Of a DNA stretch of 64,000 nucleotides, positions 26,833 to 39,901 are shown piece by piece (within the stretch, counting starts at the first letter, position 1; each line of letters opens with the position of its first letter). The stretch lies in assembly GCF_000633255.1 (NCBI RefSeq), contig NZ_AYMJ01000012.1:124001-188000 (forward strand). Direction: 5' to 3'. The position numbers and the translations under genes are program-made. The notes below the pieces were generated by a model, which saw only the letters and a list, made by a program, of their open reading frames with translations, searched no databases and was not told the DNA's origin. The stretch comes from Pseudomonas sp. H1h. GTDB lineage: Bacteria > Pseudomonadota > Gammaproteobacteria > Pseudomonadales > Pseudomonadaceae.

Positions 26833-26861
26833 AAAAACGCCCGGCATAGCCGGGCGTTTTT
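26833..26861. terminator. Bidirectional intrinsic terminator between MFS gene and hemE
   Basis: ACGCCCGGC and GCCGGGCGT form a 9-bp stem with a 3-nt ATA loop, flanked by A5 and T5. It serves both convergent genes, ending 14 bp from the hemE stop. Confidence 0.9.
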
Positions 26862-26874
26862 CATTGTGTGGCGA

Positions 26875-27942
26875 TCACTCGTGATACTGCGCCGACAACT
26901 CGTGCACCGCACGCAGGAACGCGCCGGCGTGTTCCGGATCAACCTCAGGGGTGATGCCGTGGCCAAGGTTGAACACGTGGCCGCTGCCCTTGCCATAGCT
27001 GGCCAGAATGCGACCCACTTCAGTGCGGATCGCTTCAGGTTTGGCGTAGAGCACGGTCGGGTCCATGTTGCCTTGCAGCGCCACCTTGTCGCCAACGCGG
27101 GCGCGGGCATTGCCGATGTCGCAGGTCCAGTCCAGGCCCAGTGCATCGGCACCAGCGTCGGCGATGCTTTCCAGCCACAGGCCGCCGTTTTTGGTGAACA
27201 GGATCACCGGCACCTTGCGCCCGTCGTGCTCGCGGATCAGGCCGCTGACGATTTTCTTCATGTAGGCCAGCGAGAATTCCTGATACGCCGCCGCCGACAG
27301 GTTGCCGCCCCAGGTATCGAAAATCTGCACCGCTTGTGCGCCAGCCATGATCTGGCCGTTGAGGTACGAGGTCACCGACTGCGCCAACTTGTCCAGCAGC
27401 AGGTGCATGGCTTGCGGGTTGTCGTAGAGCATCGCCTTGGTCTTGCGGAAGTCTTTCGACGAACCGCCTTCGACCATGTACGTCGCCAAGGTCCATGGGC
27501 TGCCGGAGAAACCGATCAGCGGCACACGACCGTTCAGCTCGCGGCGGATGGTGCTGACCGCGTCCATCACGTAACCCAGATCCTTGTGCGGATCAGGGAT
27601 CGGCAGGGCTTCGATATCCGCCAGAGTGCTGACGACTTTCTTGAAGCGCGGACCTTCACCGGTCTCGAAGTACAGGCCCTGGCCCATGGCATCGGGAATG
27701 GTGAGGATGTCGGAAAACAGGATCGCCGCGTCCAGTTGCGGATAGCGGTCGAGCGGTTGCAACGTGACTTCGCAGGCGAACTCCGGATTCATGCACAGGC
27801 TCATGAAATCACCGGCGTGGGCACGGCTGGCGCGGTATTCCGGCAAGTAGCGGCCGGCCTGGCGCATCATCCACACCGGGGTGACGTCAACGGGTTGCTT
27901 GAGCAGGGCGCGAAGGAAACGGTCGTTCTTCAGGGCAGTCAT
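26875..27942 (-). CDS. hemE: Uroporphyrinogen decarboxylase
   Basis: This 355-residue cytoplasmic enzyme of heme biosynthesis converts uroporphyrinogen III to coproporphyrinogen III by four decarboxylations. The N-terminal signature [16 protein letters not shown] (near residues 21-36) contains the substrate-binding Arg residues. [13 protein letters not shown] near 144 and the C-terminal NLGHGI segment are also conserved. Length matches the family. It is oriented with gltDB upstream, separated by a REP. Confidence 0.97.
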   Translation of the reverse strand: MTALKNDRFLRALLKQPVDVTPVWMMRQAGRYLPEYRASRAHAGDFMSLCMNPEFACEVTLQPLDRYPQLDAAILFSDILTIPDAMGQGLYFETGEGPRFKKVVSTLADIEALPIPDPHKDLGYVMDAVSTIRRELNGRVPLIGFSGSPWTLATYMVEGGSSKDFRKTKAMLYDNPQAMHLLLDKLAQSVTSYLNGQIMAGAQAVQIFDTWGGNLSAAAYQEFSLAYMKKIVSGLIREHDGRKVPVILFTKNGGLWLESIADAGADALGLDWTCDIGNARARVGDKVALQGNMDPTVLYAKPEAIRTEVGRILASYGKGSGHVFNLGHGITPEVDPEHAGAFLRAVHELSAQYHE

Positions 27943-28076
27943 GTCGGCATCCGGAAAAAAAGTGCGGGCATTTTCTCAGAGCGCGAGGCAAAAGGCACGG
28001 ATACAGGTCAGCCTTTTGTCTATCGGGTCAATTTATCGCAATGAACACGCGGATTTCAGCAACACCCGGAAACCAA

Positions 28077-28167
28077 TGTGGGAGCGGGCTTGCTCGCGAA
28101 AGCAGTGTGTCAGTCAATACATCAGGTGACTGATACAAAGCATTCGCGAGCAAGCCCGCTCCCACAG
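28077..28167. repeat. REP doublet between gltD and hemE
   Basis: Inverted pair TGTGGGAGCGGGCTTGCTCG and complement, spacer about 40 bp. It lies between two co-directional genes, where it may act on mRNA stability. Confidence 0.9.
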
Positions 28168-28196
28168 TTTTATCGCATTCCAAGGCCGGAAAGTGA

Positions 28197-29648
<1,452 letters not shown>

Positions 29649-32600
29649 TCACTGCGGGTTGGCACGAGTGCTGGAAAGCAACGATTTCAGGTTGGCAGCC
29701 TTGGGCTTGACCAGCCAGAAACGGCGCAGATAGTCATCGAGGTTTTCGGCGAGTTCACGCCCCCACTCGCTGTCGGTTTCCGCGACGTACTCGTTCAGCA
29801 CGTTTTGCAGGTGGCTGCGATAGGCTTCCATCGCCTCGCCGCTGATCCGCTGGATTTCCACCAGTTCGTGGTTGACCCGGTCAACGAAGGTGTTGTCCTG
29901 ATCGAGCACGTAGGCAAAACCACCGGTCATGCCAGAGCCGAAGTTGTAACCGGTCTTGCCCAGAACGCAGACGAAACCACCGGTCATGTACTCGCAGCAG
30001 TGATCGCCAGTGCCTTCCACCACCGTGTGGGCACCGGAGTTACGCACGGCGAAACGCTCACCTGCGGTGCCGGCGGCGAACAGCTTGCCGCCCGTCGCGC
30101 CATACAGGCAGGTGTTGCCGATGATGGCGCTTTCCTGAGTCTTATAAACGCTGCCTTTCGGCGGCACGATGGTCAGCTTGCCACCGGTCATGCCCTTGCC
30201 GACGTAGTCGTTGGCGTCGCCTTCCAGGTACATGTTCAGACCGCCGGCGTTCCACACGCCGAAGCTCTGACCGGCAGTGCCTTTGAAGCGGAAGGTGATC
30301 GGCGCTTTCGCCATACCCTGGTTGCCGTGCTTGCGTGCGATTTCGCCGGAGATCCGTGCGCCGATCGAGCGGTCGCAGTTGCAGATGTCCAGGTCGAACT
30401 CGGCGCCACTGAGGTCGTTGATCGCCGAGGTCGCCATGTCGACCATTTTCTCGGCCAGCAGGCCCTGGTCGAACGGCGGGTTGCGCTCGACACCGCAGAA
30501 TTGCGGTTTGTCCGCCGGGATGTGATCGCTGCCCAGCAGCGGGGTCAGATCCAGGTGATTCTGCTTGGCGGTCTGGCCTTCGAGGATTTCCAGCAGATCG
30601 GTACGACCGATCAGTTCTTCGAGGGAACGCACGCCGAGCTTGGCCAGCCACTCGCGGGTTTCTTCGGCGACGTAGGTGAAGAAATTCACCACCATGTCGA
30701 CGGTACCGATGTAGTGATCCTTGCGCAGCTTCTCGTTCTGAGTCGCGACGCCAGTGGCGCAGTTGTTCAGGTGGCAGATACGCAGGTATTTGCAGCCCAG
30801 CGCGATCATTGGCGCGGTACCGAAACCGAAGCTTTCAGCGCCGAGGATGGCTGCCTTGATCACGTCGAGGCCGGTTTTCAGGCCGCCGTCGGTCTGCACC
30901 CGGACTTTGCCGCGCAGGTCGTTGCCGCGCAGGGTCTGGTGGGTTTCGGCGAGGCCGAGTTCCCACGGTGCACCCGCGTATTTGATCGAGGTCAGCGGCG
31001 AAGCACCGGTACCACCGTCGTAGCCGGAGATGGTGATCAAGTCCGCATAGGCCTTGGCCACACCGGCGGCGATGGTGCCGACGCCTGCTTCTGCAACCAG
31101 CTTCACCGAAACCAGCGCCTTCGGGTTGACTTGTTTCAGATCGAAAATCAGCTGCGACAAGTCTTCGATCGAGTAGATGTCGTGGTGCGGCGGTGGCGAA
31201 ATCAGGGTCACGCCCGGCACTGCATAACGCAGCTTGGCGATCAGCCCGTTGACTTTACCGCCTGGCAGTTGCCCGCCCTCGCCCGGCTTGGCACCTTGCG
31301 CGACCTTGATCTGCAGCACTTCGGCATTGACCAGGTATTCCGGGGTCACCCCGAAACGGCCAGTCGCGACCTGCTTGATTTTCGAGCTCTTGATGGTGCC
31401 GTAACGCGCCGGGTCTTCACCCCCTTCGCCGGAGTTGGAACGCGCACCGAGGCGGTTCATGGCTTCGGCCAAGGCTTCGTGAGCTTCCGGCGACAGTGCG
31501 CCCAACGAGATACCGGCGGAGTCGAAGCGCTTGAGCACCGATTCCAGCGGTTCGATTTCACTGATGTCCAACGGCTTGTCGAGAGTCTTGACCTTGAACA
31601 GGTCGCGGATCATCGACACCGGACGGTTGTCCACCAGCGAGGTGTATTCCTTGAACTTGGCGTAGTCGCCCTGCTGCACGGCGGCTTGCAGGGTGTTGAC
31701 CACGTCCGGGTTGTAGGCGTGATATTCGCCACCGTGGACGAACTTCAGCAGACCGCCCTGCTGGATCGGCTTGCGCGGACTCCAGGCTTCGCTAGCCAGT
31801 GCTTTCTGTTCGGCTTCGATGTCGACAAAACGCGCACCCTTGATGCGGCTCGGCACGCCACGGAAGCTCAGCTCGCAGACTTCTTCGGACAGGCCGATCG
31901 CTTCGAACAGTTGTGCACCGCGGTACGAGGCGATGGTCGAGATGCCCATCTTCGACAGGATCTTCAGCAGACCCTTGGTGATGCCTTTGCGGTAGTTCTT
32001 GAACACCTCGTAGAGGTCGCCCAGCACTTCACCGGTACGGATCAGGTCGCCCAGCACTTCGTAGGCCAGGAACGGATACACCGCCGAGGCGCCGAAACCG
32101 ATCAGCACCGCGAAGTGATGAGGGTCACGGGCGGTCGCGGTTTCAACGAGGATGTTGGAATCGCAACGCAGGCCTTTTTCGGTCAGGCGGTGGTGCACCG
32201 CACCGGTGGCCAGGGATGCGTGGATCGGCAGTTTGCCCGGAGCGATATGGCGGTCGCTCAGGACGATCTGGGTCCGACCGGCACGCACGGCCTCTTCAGC
32301 CTGATCGGCGACGTTGCGGATCGCCGCTTCCAGACCAACACTTTCCTCGTAGTTGAGGTCGATGATCTGCCGCTCGAAACCCGGGCGGTCGAGGTTCATC
32401 AGCGAACGCCACTTGGCCGGGGAAATGACCGGCGAGCTGAGGATCACGCGCGAGGCATGTTCCGGCGACTCCTGGAAGATGTTGCGCTCGGCACCGAGGC
32501 AGATTTCCAGCGACATCACGATCGCTTCACGCAACGGGTCGATCGGCGGGTTGGTGACCTGCGCGAACTGCTGGCGGAAGTAGTCGTACGGCGTGCGCAC

Positions 32601-34094
32601 ACGCTGGGACAACACGGCCATCGGCGTGTCGTCGCCCATCGAGCCCACGGCCTCGTAGCCTTGCTCGCCGAGCGGACGCAGTACCTGATCGCGCTCTTCG
32701 AACGTGACCTGATACATCTTCATGTATTGCTTGAGCTGATCGACGTCGTAAAACGCCGAACCGTGGTCGTTGTCTTCCATGGTCGCCTGGATGCGCAGGG
32801 CATTCTTGCGCAGCCATTGCTTGTACGGATGACGGGACTTCAGGCGGTTGTCGATCGCATCGGTGTCGAGGATCTGCCCGGTTTCGGTGTCCACGGCGAA
32901 GATCTGGCCAGGGCCGACGCGGCCTTTGGCAATCACGTCCTCGGGTTTGTAGTCCCATACGCCGATTTCCGACGCAAGGGTGATGAAACCGTTGGTGGTG
33001 GTGACCCAGCGCGCCGGACGCAGACCGTTACGGTCGAGCAGGCACACCGCGTAGCGACCGTCGGTCATGACCACGCCGGCCGGGCCGTCCCACGGCTCCA
33101 TGTGCATCGAGTTGTACTCGTAGAACGCACGCAGATCCGGGTCCATGGTTTCGACGTTCTGCCACGCCGGCGGAATGATCATCCGCACACCGCGGAACAG
33201 GTCGATGCCACCGGTGACCATCAATTCGAGCATGTTGTCCATGCTCGAGGAGTCGGAACCGACACGGTTGACCAGCGGGCCGAGTTCTTCCAGATCCATC
33301 AGATCGTTGGTGAACTTGGTCCGGCGGGCCTGCGCCCAGTTGCGGTTGCCGGTGATGGTGTTGATCTCGCCGTTGTGGGCGAGGAAGCGGAATGGCTGAG
33401 CCAGCGGCCATTTCGGCAGGGTGTTGGTGGAGAAGCGCTGGTGGAAAACGCAGATCGCGGTTTGCAGGCGCTCGTCACTCAGGTCCGGATAGAACGCGGC
33501 CAGATCGGCCGGCATCATCAGGCCTTTATAGATGATGGTCTTGTGCGAAAAGCTGCAGATGTAGTGGTCGGTATCGGCGGCGTTGGCCACCGACGAACGA
33601 CGACGGGCGCTGAACAGCTTGACCGCCATGTCCTGATCGCTCAGGCCTTCACCGCCGATGTACACCTGCTCGATTTGCGGCAGGCGCTCAAGCGCCAGGC
33701 GGCCGAGGACGCTGGTGTCGATTGGCACCTTGCGCCAGCCGATCAATTGCAGGCCTTCAGCAAGGATCTCGCGGTTCATGTTCTCGCGAGCGGCTTCGGC
33801 CTTGGCCGGATCCTGGTTGAAGAAGACCATGCCCACCGCATATTGCTTGGGCAGCTCGACGCTGAAGGTTTCCTGGGCAATGGCGCGCAGGAAGGCATCA
33901 GGCTTTTGAATCAGCAGACCGCAACCGTCACCGGTCTTGCCGTCGGCATTAATCCCACCGCGGTGGGTCATGCAGGTCAGGGCCTCAATGGCCGTTTGCA
34001 ATAGGGTATGACTGGGCTCGCCCTGCATGTGGGCTATCAGGCCGAAACCGCAGTTATCCTTGAATTCATCTGGTTGGTACAGACCTGCTTTCAT
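29649..34094 (-). CDS. gltB: Glutamate synthase (NADPH) large subunit
   Basis: The product is 1481 residues. A short propeptide precedes Cys15 ([10 protein letters not shown]), the class II glutamine amidotransferase nucleophile exposed after processing. The amidotransferase domain is followed by the central domain, the FMN-binding synthase domain ([26 protein letters not shown]) and the 3Fe-4S motif [15 protein letters not shown] near residue 1105. The C-terminal right-handed beta-helix GXGXG domain has repeated GGxxxxx glycine runs. The ATG at 34094 is chosen over a GTG two codons upstream because it gives the conserved [11 protein letters not shown] start. Confidence 0.97.
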   Translation of the reverse strand: MKAGLYQPDEFKDNCGFGLIAHMQGEPSHTLLQTAIEALTCMTHRGGINADGKTGDGCGLLIQKPDAFLRAIAQETFSVELPKQYAVGMVFFNQDPAKAEAARENMNREILAEGLQLIGWRKVPIDTSVLGRLALERLPQIEQVYIGGEGLSDQDMAVKLFSARRRSSVANAADTDHYICSFSHKTIIYKGLMMPADLAAFYPDLSDERLQTAICVFHQRFSTNTLPKWPLAQPFRFLAHNGEINTITGNRNWAQARRTKFTNDLMDLEELGPLVNRVGSDSSSMDNMLELMVTGGIDLFRGVRMIIPPAWQNVETMDPDLRAFYEYNSMHMEPWDGPAGVVMTDGRYAVCLLDRNGLRPARWVTTTNGFITLASEIGVWDYKPEDVIAKGRVGPGQIFAVDTETGQILDTDAIDNRLKSRHPYKQWLRKNALRIQATMEDNDHGSAFYDVDQLKQYMKMYQVTFEERDQVLRPLGEQGYEAVGSMGDDTPMAVLSQRVRTPYDYFRQQFAQVTNPPIDPLREAIVMSLEICLGAERNIFQESPEHASRVILSSPVISPAKWRSLMNLDRPGFERQIIDLNYEESVGLEAAIRNVADQAEEAVRAGRTQIVLSDRHIAPGKLPIHASLATGAVHHRLTEKGLRCDSNILVETATARDPHHFAVLIGFGASAVYPFLAYEVLGDLIRTGEVLGDLYEVFKNYRKGITKGLLKILSKMGISTIASYRGAQLFEAIGLSEEVCELSFRGVPSRIKGARFVDIEAEQKALASEAWSPRKPIQQGGLLKFVHGGEYHAYNPDVVNTLQAAVQQGDYAKFKEYTSLVDNRPVSMIRDLFKVKTLDKPLDISEIEPLESVLKRFDSAGISLGALSPEAHEALAEAMNRLGARSNSGEGGEDPARYGTIKSSKIKQVATGRFGVTPEYLVNAEVLQIKVAQGAKPGEGGQLPGGKVNGLIAKLRYAVPGVTLISPPPHHDIYSIEDLSQLIFDLKQVNPKALVSVKLVAEAGVGTIAAGVAKAYADLITISGYDGGTGASPLTSIKYAGAPWELGLAETHQTLRGNDLRGKVRVQTDGGLKTGLDVIKAAILGAESFGFGTAPMIALGCKYLRICHLNNCATGVATQNEKLRKDHYIGTVDMVVNFFTYVAEETREWLAKLGVRSLEELIGRTDLLEILEGQTAKQNHLDLTPLLGSDHIPADKPQFCGVERNPPFDQGLLAEKMVDMATSAINDLSGAEFDLDICNCDRSIGARISGEIARKHGNQGMAKAPITFRFKGTAGQSFGVWNAGGLNMYLEGDANDYVGKGMTGGKLTIVPPKGSVYKTQESAIIGNTCLYGATGGKLFAAGTAGERFAVRNSGAHTVVEGTGDHCCEYMTGGFVCVLGKTGYNFGSGMTGGFAYVLDQDNTFVDRVNHELVEIQRISGEAMEAYRSHLQNVLNEYVAETDSEWGRELAENLDDYLRRFWLVKPKAANLKSLLSSTRANPQ

Positions 34095-34443
34095 AGACAC
34101 TTTCTCACCAGGCTGCCTCTTTTCGAGGCAAATTTCTTTTCAATTCAACCACTTGCATCTCGCGCCGAACGTACGCCGGCTTAGCGGGGGCAAAAGGGTG
34201 GTCATTGTACACAGCGACACAGACGCTCACAAATTTGACGACGAAATGTCGCAAATCTATGTCGCATTTGTGAAAGGTTTAAAGCGATATGCTGTGCTAG
34301 TCAAAACTTTTTTAATTCTGACTGCAACGACTCAAAGACTACTGTGACGCAGACACCACAAGGCACGCGACCTGGAAGGCAGCGCGCACTCGTAGAAATT
34401 TTGAGGTGCTTGGAGAGGCGGCCTGGGTAAGGCCGCCGAATCT
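34095..34443. promoter_or_regulatory. gltB upstream region with direct repeats and candidate promoter
   Basis: This 349-bp region contains no gene. On the minus strand TTGACT (34304-34299) and TAAACC (34282-34277) are 16 bp apart, a weak promoter match. Downstream of it, two copies of ATGTCGCA (34245-34252 and 34259-34266, plus strand) lie 14 bp apart and may bind a regulator. Near 34415-34435, GGCGGCC and GGCCGCC could pair beyond the damX stop, but no clear T-run follows. Confidence 0.4.
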
Positions 34444-36030
34444 TCAGCGAGTTGTTGCCAGTTCCTGTTGGACGCTGGCGACAGTGCGAGGCCAAGGTTT
34501 ACCAGCCTGAACCTTCGCTGGCAAGGCCTTGATGGCAGAAACGGCTGCATCACGATTGGCGAAGTTGCCGTAGGTGATCACGTAGAGAGGCTTGCCGTTG
34601 AGGACTTTCTTGAAATAACGGTACTCACCGCCCTGCTCCTTGACGAAGTTCTGCGCGGTCGCTTCGGAGCTGGTGCCAAGGATCTGCACCACGTAGTTGC
34701 TGGTCGGCTGACCGGCGTACCAGCTGCCACCGGCGGCTTTGGCGACGGTAACCGGCTTCTCGGCCGGTTTGGCTGCTACAGCGGGCTTGGCCGGCGCAGG
34801 AGCAGGTTTTGCCACTGGAGCCGGCGCAGGTTTGGCGGTAGCGATCTGGGTAGGCGCTGGCGTCGGCTTGGCGGCAGGCACCGGAACCGGGGTCGGCGCC
34901 GGACCGGCCGGAACACCTGCCGGCGGTGCGGAGGTGGTGACGGTCGGCGGCGTAGCGCTGGAGCCTTCCAGCGGCACTCCATCGTCGCCCTCGGTGATGC
35001 CTCCGGCCGCTTCAGCCAACGGGCCACGCATGACTGGCTGCGAGTTGCCGACCAGCGGCAGCGGCATTGGCTGGGTATTGCCGGCGAACTCGACGTTTGG
35101 CGCGCCACCCTTGGCGCCCTGACCCAATGGCAGTTGTGCCTGTTCGTTGGCAGGTGCGCCGGTGGTTGGTGCCTTGTTGCGACCCGGCATCAGCCAGGCG
35201 GCGGCGACCGCGACCACAACGACGGCGGAAATCGCCAATACGTGTTTCTTCGGCATGTTGAACCCCATACTTGGACGCTTCACCGCAGAGCGGCTGGCAA
35301 TCATGACTTCGATCAGAGCATCGCGAGCGACCTGGTTGATGTTGCCAGGCCAACCCTCGGCACTTTCGTGAATATCAGAGATCTGATCCGCGGTGAAAAG
35401 TTCGACACCCCGGCCCGCACCTTCGAGCCGTTGGTCGAGGTATTCGCGGGTCTCTTCTTCGGTATACGGCTGCAATTCGATGACGTGGAAGCGTTCTTCC
35501 TCGAGGTGCAGCGCCTCCAGTTGAGCGATCAGCGACGACTCACCGAACAGGAACACGTGCGGACGACCTTCCGGTGCACCGGCGCCCAGCGCCATCAGCG
35601 CCTCGAGGGCGGACTCGTCGAGCTGCTCGGCGTCGTCCACCAGCAGATAGACTTCCTGACCGGTGAGAGCAAGTTGCACCACCTGCGCCAGAATCGCGCC
35701 GACCTCGGCCTGCGCCACGTCCAGCGCCTGGGCGACCTGACGCAGGATGCCAGCAGCATCGCCTGCACCGCGCGCCGACACCACAACGCTCTGTACCGAT
35801 TGTTTGTTGGTGCTGGCCACCAGCGCCTGGCGCAGCAGGGTCTTGCCGCTGCCTTGCGGACCGGTGACCACCAGCAGCAACTGGCTGTAACGCGCCAGGT
35901 GATGCAGTTGCCCCAGCACCGGCTTGCGCTGGGCCGGGAAGAATTTGAAGCCCGGTACCCGCGGAGCGAAAGGGTCGTGACTTAACTGGAAATGGCCGAG
36001 GAACGCCTCGTCGGCATGCAAACTAGTCAT
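34444..36030 (-). CDS. damX: DamX-like SPOR-domain protein with cytoplasmic AAA ATPase domain
   Basis: The product is 528 residues. The N-terminal ExeA-like AAA domain has Walker A GPQGSGKT at residues 57-64 and the Walker B-like YLLVDDAEQL near 130. One transmembrane helix follows near 265-282 (HVLAISAVVVVAVAAAWLM). A Pro/Ala/Gly-rich periplasmic linker of about 150 residues (repeated PAPAPVAKPAPAP-type units) comes next. A C-terminal SPOR domain from about residue 450 (SWYAGQPTSNYVVQI) binds denuded septal peptidoglycan. The aroK-aroB-damX order is the same as in E. coli, which supports the name. It probably acts in cell division. Confidence 0.85.
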   Translation of the reverse strand: MTSLHADEAFLGHFQLSHDPFAPRVPGFKFFPAQRKPVLGQLHHLARYSQLLLVVTGPQGSGKTLLRQALVASTNKQSVQSVVVSARGAGDAAGILRQVAQALDVAQAEVGAILAQVVQLALTGQEVYLLVDDAEQLDESALEALMALGAGAPEGRPHVFLFGESSLIAQLEALHLEEERFHVIELQPYTEEETREYLDQRLEGAGRGVELFTADQISDIHESAEGWPGNINQVARDALIEVMIASRSAVKRPSMGFNMPKKHVLAISAVVVVAVAAAWLMPGRNKAPTTGAPANEQAQLPLGQGAKGGAPNVEFAGNTQPMPLPLVGNSQPVMRGPLAEAAGGITEGDDGVPLEGSSATPPTVTTSAPPAGVPAGPAPTPVPVPAAKPTPAPTQIATAKPAPAPVAKPAPAPAKPAVAAKPAEKPVTVAKAAGGSWYAGQPTSNYVVQILGTSSEATAQNFVKEQGGEYRYFKKVLNGKPLYVITYGNFANRDAAVSAIKALPAKVQAGKPWPRTVASVQQELATTR

Positions 36031-36040
36031 CGGAATCTTA

Positions 36041-37141
36041 TTAACCTTTAAGCTGAGCCAGAGCGCGGTAATCCGCTCCCAGCGTGGCCTGTAGAACCTC
36101 TTTCGGATAATCGGCGGTCACCACCGCTTCGCCCATCCGGCGCAGCAGCACCAGGCGCAGACGACCGTCGATCACTTTTTTATCAATTGCCATATGTTCG
36201 AGAAAATCGGCTTCGGTCATCTCTTCCGGCGGAATTACCGGTAGACCGGCACGCTGGAAAAGACGAATGCCGCGATCACGCTCCTGCTCGCTGATCCAGC
36301 CCAGACGCGCGGACATTTCCAGCGCCATCACGGTGCCAGCCGCGACCGCCTCACCATGCAACCAGACACCATAGCCCATGTGGGTCTCGATGGCGTGGCC
36401 GAAGGTGTGGCCCAGATTGAGCGTGGCGCGTACGCCGGTTTCCTTCTCATCGGCGCCGACCACCGCAGCCTTGGCTGCGCAGGAGCGCTCGATGGCGTAA
36501 GTCAGGGCTTTCTGGTCCAGCGCACGCAGGGCATCGACGTTGTCTTCGAGCCAGGTCAGGAACGGCTCATCGCAGATCAGGCCGTACTTGATGACCTCCG
36601 CCAGACCGGCCGACAGCTCACGCTCCGGCAGGGTTTTCAGGGACGCGGTATCGATCAGCACCACGTTCGGCTGATAGAACGCGCCGACCATGTTCTTGCC
36701 CAGCGGATGGTTGATGCCGGTCTTGCCGCCCACCGACGAATCGACCTGGGACAGCAGCGTGGTCGGAATCTGGATGAAATCGACACCGCGCTGATAGCAC
36801 GCGGCGGCGAAACCGGCCATGTCACCGATGACCCCGCCACCAAGGGCGATGATCGTGGTGCGGCGGTCATGACGGGCTGTCAGCAGGCCGTCGAAGATCA
36901 GTTGCAGGGTTTCCCAGTTCTTGAAGGCTTCGCCGTCCGGCAGCACCACGGAAATCACCGAGAACGGCGCAAGACTCTTGGTCAGACGTTCGAGATAGAG
37001 CGGCGCAACGGTCTCGTTGGAGATGATTGCCACCTGCCGCCCGTGGATATGCGGCGCCAGCAGCTCAGGCTGATCCAACAAACCTTCGCCAATATGAATC
37101 GGGTAGCTGCGCTCGCCTAGATCGACCTTGAGTGTCTGCAT
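36041..37141 (-). CDS. aroB: 3-dehydroquinate synthase
   Basis: This 366-residue cytoplasmic enzyme makes 3-dehydroquinate from DAHP in the shikimate pathway. The NAD-binding motif [14 protein letters not shown] lies near residues 101-114. [19 protein letters not shown] near 130-148 and the zinc-ligand region [11 protein letters not shown] near 244-254 are also intact. damX follows 10 bp downstream, indicating one transcript. Confidence 0.97.
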   Translation of the reverse strand: MQTLKVDLGERSYPIHIGEGLLDQPELLAPHIHGRQVAIISNETVAPLYLERLTKSLAPFSVISVVLPDGEAFKNWETLQLIFDGLLTARHDRRTTIIALGGGVIGDMAGFAAACYQRGVDFIQIPTTLLSQVDSSVGGKTGINHPLGKNMVGAFYQPNVVLIDTASLKTLPERELSAGLAEVIKYGLICDEPFLTWLEDNVDALRALDQKALTYAIERSCAAKAAVVGADEKETGVRATLNLGHTFGHAIETHMGYGVWLHGEAVAAGTVMALEMSARLGWISEQERDRGIRLFQRAGLPVIPPEEMTEADFLEHMAIDKKVIDGRLRLVLLRRMGEAVVTADYPKEVLQATLGADYRALAQLKG

Positions 37142-37292
37142 GTGTCCCCACAGTGAAGATGGAAGCAGGCGTCCTGCCTTGAATTATTGGATGTCCGCGA
37201 CCTTTAGCTGATGTGACGCCGCTCGCACGCCATCCGCCACAACCTCGACGGCTGCGACAGGACGCCGAGGATAGCGCATTTCTGGCGGCGCT

Positions 37293-37811
37293 TTAACGGG
37301 GTGGAAGCTGTGCCAGACGGTCGAGAATGTCGAGCACCACCATGCGCGGCGGCCGTTCGTCGGTTTCCACCACCAGATCGGCGATTTCCCGATAGAGCGG
37401 ATCACGGATCGCGAGCAGGTCGCGCAGGGTTTTCTCGGGATTGGCGGTGCGCAGCAACGGTCGGTTGCGGTCGCGGGCAGTGCGGCCGACCTGCTGCTCG
37501 ACGGAAGCGTGCAGATACACCACCCGCCCGCCTTCGTGCAGGGCCTTGCGATTGGCATCGCGCATCACCGCGCCGCCGCCGGTCGCCAGCACCACGCCGT
37601 CGAACGCGCACAGCTCGGCGATCATCGCCTGCTCACGGTCACGAAAGCCGGGCTCGCCTTCCTTGTCGAAGATCCACGGGATATTGGCGCCCGTGCGCAG
37701 TTCAATTTCCTTGTCGGAATCTTTGAACGGCAGGCGCAGCTCTTTGGCCAGCAACCGGCCGATGGTGCTTTTTCCAGCGCCCATCGGTCCTACAAGAATC
37801 AAATTTCGCAC
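37293..37811 (-). CDS. aroK: Shikimate kinase
   Basis: The product is 172 residues. It phosphorylates shikimate using ATP. P-loop GPMGAGKST lies at residues 8-16; DSDKEIE, the shikimate-binding FRDREQ and GGGAV, and the lid Arg region RNRPLL are all visible. The start is GTG at 37811, four bases after the pilQ stop, and [11 protein letters not shown] matches the family N-terminus. The gene belongs to the pilMNOPQ-aroKB-damX run. Confidence 0.96.
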   Translation of the reverse strand: MRNLILVGPMGAGKSTIGRLLAKELRLPFKDSDKEIELRTGANIPWIFDKEGEPGFRDREQAMIAELCAFDGVVLATGGGAVMRDANRKALHEGGRVVYLHASVEQQVGRTARDRNRPLLRTANPEKTLRDLLAIRDPLYREIADLVVETDERPPRMVVLDILDRLAQLPPR

Positions 37812-37815
37812 AGAA

Positions 37816-39888
37816 TCAACGACTCACAGCAATCGCCTGGTTATTCATGATACGCGGAGTGAGAAATACCAGCAGCTCGGATTTTTTCTCCGAAACCACA
37901 TCACGCCGGAAAAGGCGGCCAAGATACGGCACATCGCCAAGAAATGGCACCTTATCTACGACCTTGCTTTGAGTATTTGAGAAAACGCCCCCGATCACGA
38001 TGGTCTCGCCGTCGTTCACCAGCACTTTGGCGTTGACCTCGTTCTTCTTGATCGGCGGTACATCCTGCACCTTGTTCAGGTAGTCCGGCTCGTCCTTGGT
38101 GACCTTGACCTCCATGATGATGCGGTTGTCGGGCGTGATCTGCGGCGTCACTTCCAGCGACAGCGACGCCTCCTTGAATGACACCGAAGTCGCGCCGCTG
38201 GAGCTGGCTTCCTGATACGGAATCTCGGTGCCCTTGAGGATCTTCGCGGTCTCCTTGTCGGAGGTGACCACTTTCGGCTGGGAGACGATTTCGCCGTTAC
38301 CGGTTTTCTCCATGGCGGTCAGCTCAAGATCGAGCAGCACGTTGTCGGTGATGAAAGCGATGCCGATCCCGGACGTGTTACCGACCGTGCCCATGTCGAC
38401 GAACGGCGAGTTGGTGCTGGTGTTGCCCGGTGTGCCAATGGTGGTCGAGGTGCCGTTACTGACCCCGGACGTGTTCCAGTTGCCCTTGTTCTGAATCGAA
38501 CCGCCCCAGCGCACGCCCAGGCTCTTGTCGTAATCGACGTTGGCCTCGACGATCCGCGCCTCGATCATCACCTGACGCACCGGAATATCCAGTTGCGCCA
38601 CGATCCGCCGCAGCTCGTCGAGGCGGTCCTGGGTCTGGTAGGCAATGATGTTGTTGGTGCGCTCATCGACCGTGATCGAGCCGCGTTCGTCGATTTTCGC
38701 TTCGGCGCTGGTCACCGACTGAAACAACTTGGCGATGTCCGCCGCCTTGGCGTAGTTGACTTGCAGCAGTTCGCGGCGCAGCGGCGCCAGTTCGGCGATC
38801 TGTTTCTGCGACTCCAGTTCCTGACGCTCGCGGGCGGCGATTTCGTCGGCCGGCGCTACCAGCAACACGTTGCCGATCTTGCGTTTGTCCAGCCCTTTGG
38901 TTTTCAGCGCCAGATCCAGCGCCTGATCCCACGGCACGTTCTGCAGGCGCAAGGTGATCCCGCCCTGCACGGTGTCGCTGGCCACGAGATTGAGGTTGGT
39001 GAAATCGGCGATCAGTTGCAGCACCGAGCGCACATCGATGTCCTGGAAATTCAGCGAGAGCTTTTCGCCGCTGTAGCTGTTGCGATCGGCGTTGCGCTTT
39101 TGCAGATCGTCGACCGTCATCGGACGAATGCTGACGGTCAGCTTGTTATCGGTCTGGTAGGTCGAATAGTCGAAAGTGCCACTGGGCTCGACGGTGATGA
39201 CCGCACGATCACCGGTCGCGGCACTGTTGACGAACTGCACCGGGGTGGCGAAGTCCTTGACGTCGAGACGAACCCGCAACCGGTCGGGCAACTGGGTGCG
39301 GGCAAAACTGAGGATGATCTTGCCGTCATGCTCCTGGATGTCCGGGGCGATGGTCGGGTCCGACAGATCGATGACCACATTGCCCTCGCCCGCCGTGCCG
39401 CGCTGAAAATCGACGCCACGAATGGCCTTGGCGACGGGAGCGTAAGCCTTCGCCGGAGCGGCGGCTGGCCGTGACGCAACAGCGGCCGGACGGGATGCAG
39501 CAGGCTTGGTGCCCTGCCCGACCACCACGAACAGATTGTTGCCCTCGACCCGAGAGGTGTAAGGGCTCAGTTGCGTCAGGTTGATGATCAATCGCGTGCG
39601 ATCGTTGGCCTCGACCACCGTGGCGCTTCGTGCATTGCCACTGCCCAGGTCGCGGGTCTTGCTCGTCAGCTGGCTGGCCACACCCGGCAGATCCAGCGCA
39701 ATTCGTGCCGGTGATTCGGTGGTGTAGCCCTTGGGCTGCGGGGGCGGGCCGTCGAACGACAGCTTCAACTCGACGCGGTCACCAGGCAACGCCGCCACAT
39801 CCAGCGCCTTCAGGCTGGCCGCCTGAACCATCGGTGAAAGCAGCGCTATCCATAGCGAAAAACCGAGGGTGGAGAAAATCCTGTTCAT
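37816..39888 (-). CDS. pilQ: Type IV pilus secretin PilQ
   Basis: This 690-residue outer-membrane secretin is the gated channel for type IV pilus extrusion. It has a signal peptide (cleavage after MVQA near residue 23), two N-terminal AMIN-type beta domains that bind peptidoglycan (about 25-250), N0/STN and N1 domains (about 280-440) and the secretin core to the end. The core contains [15 protein letters not shown] and ends in [11 protein letters not shown]. The Ala/Pro-rich stretch near 130-155 is a linker. It is the last pil gene of the operon. Confidence 0.96.
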   Translation of the reverse strand: MNRIFSTLGFSLWIALLSPMVQAASLKALDVAALPGDRVELKLSFDGPPPQPKGYTTESPARIALDLPGVASQLTSKTRDLGSGNARSATVVEANDRTRLIINLTQLSPYTSRVEGNNLFVVVGQGTKPAASRPAAVASRPAAAPAKAYAPVAKAIRGVDFQRGTAGEGNVVIDLSDPTIAPDIQEHDGKIILSFARTQLPDRLRVRLDVKDFATPVQFVNSAATGDRAVITVEPSGTFDYSTYQTDNKLTVSIRPMTVDDLQKRNADRNSYSGEKLSLNFQDIDVRSVLQLIADFTNLNLVASDTVQGGITLRLQNVPWDQALDLALKTKGLDKRKIGNVLLVAPADEIAARERQELESQKQIAELAPLRRELLQVNYAKAADIAKLFQSVTSAEAKIDERGSITVDERTNNIIAYQTQDRLDELRRIVAQLDIPVRQVMIEARIVEANVDYDKSLGVRWGGSIQNKGNWNTSGVSNGTSTTIGTPGNTSTNSPFVDMGTVGNTSGIGIAFITDNVLLDLELTAMEKTGNGEIVSQPKVVTSDKETAKILKGTEIPYQEASSSGATSVSFKEASLSLEVTPQITPDNRIIMEVKVTKDEPDYLNKVQDVPPIKKNEVNAKVLVNDGETIVIGGVFSNTQSKVVDKVPFLGDVPYLGRLFRRDVVSEKKSELLVFLTPRIMNNQAIAVSR

Positions 39889-39901
39889 TGTTCGACTTCC
39901 A

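Noticed and set aside
29805..34004. A 1399-residue open frame antisense to gltB
   Set aside because: It mirrors gltB codons in a high-GC gene, has no start signals, and its translation is rich in Arg, His and Gln with no recognisable domain. gltB on the other strand matches its family end to end.
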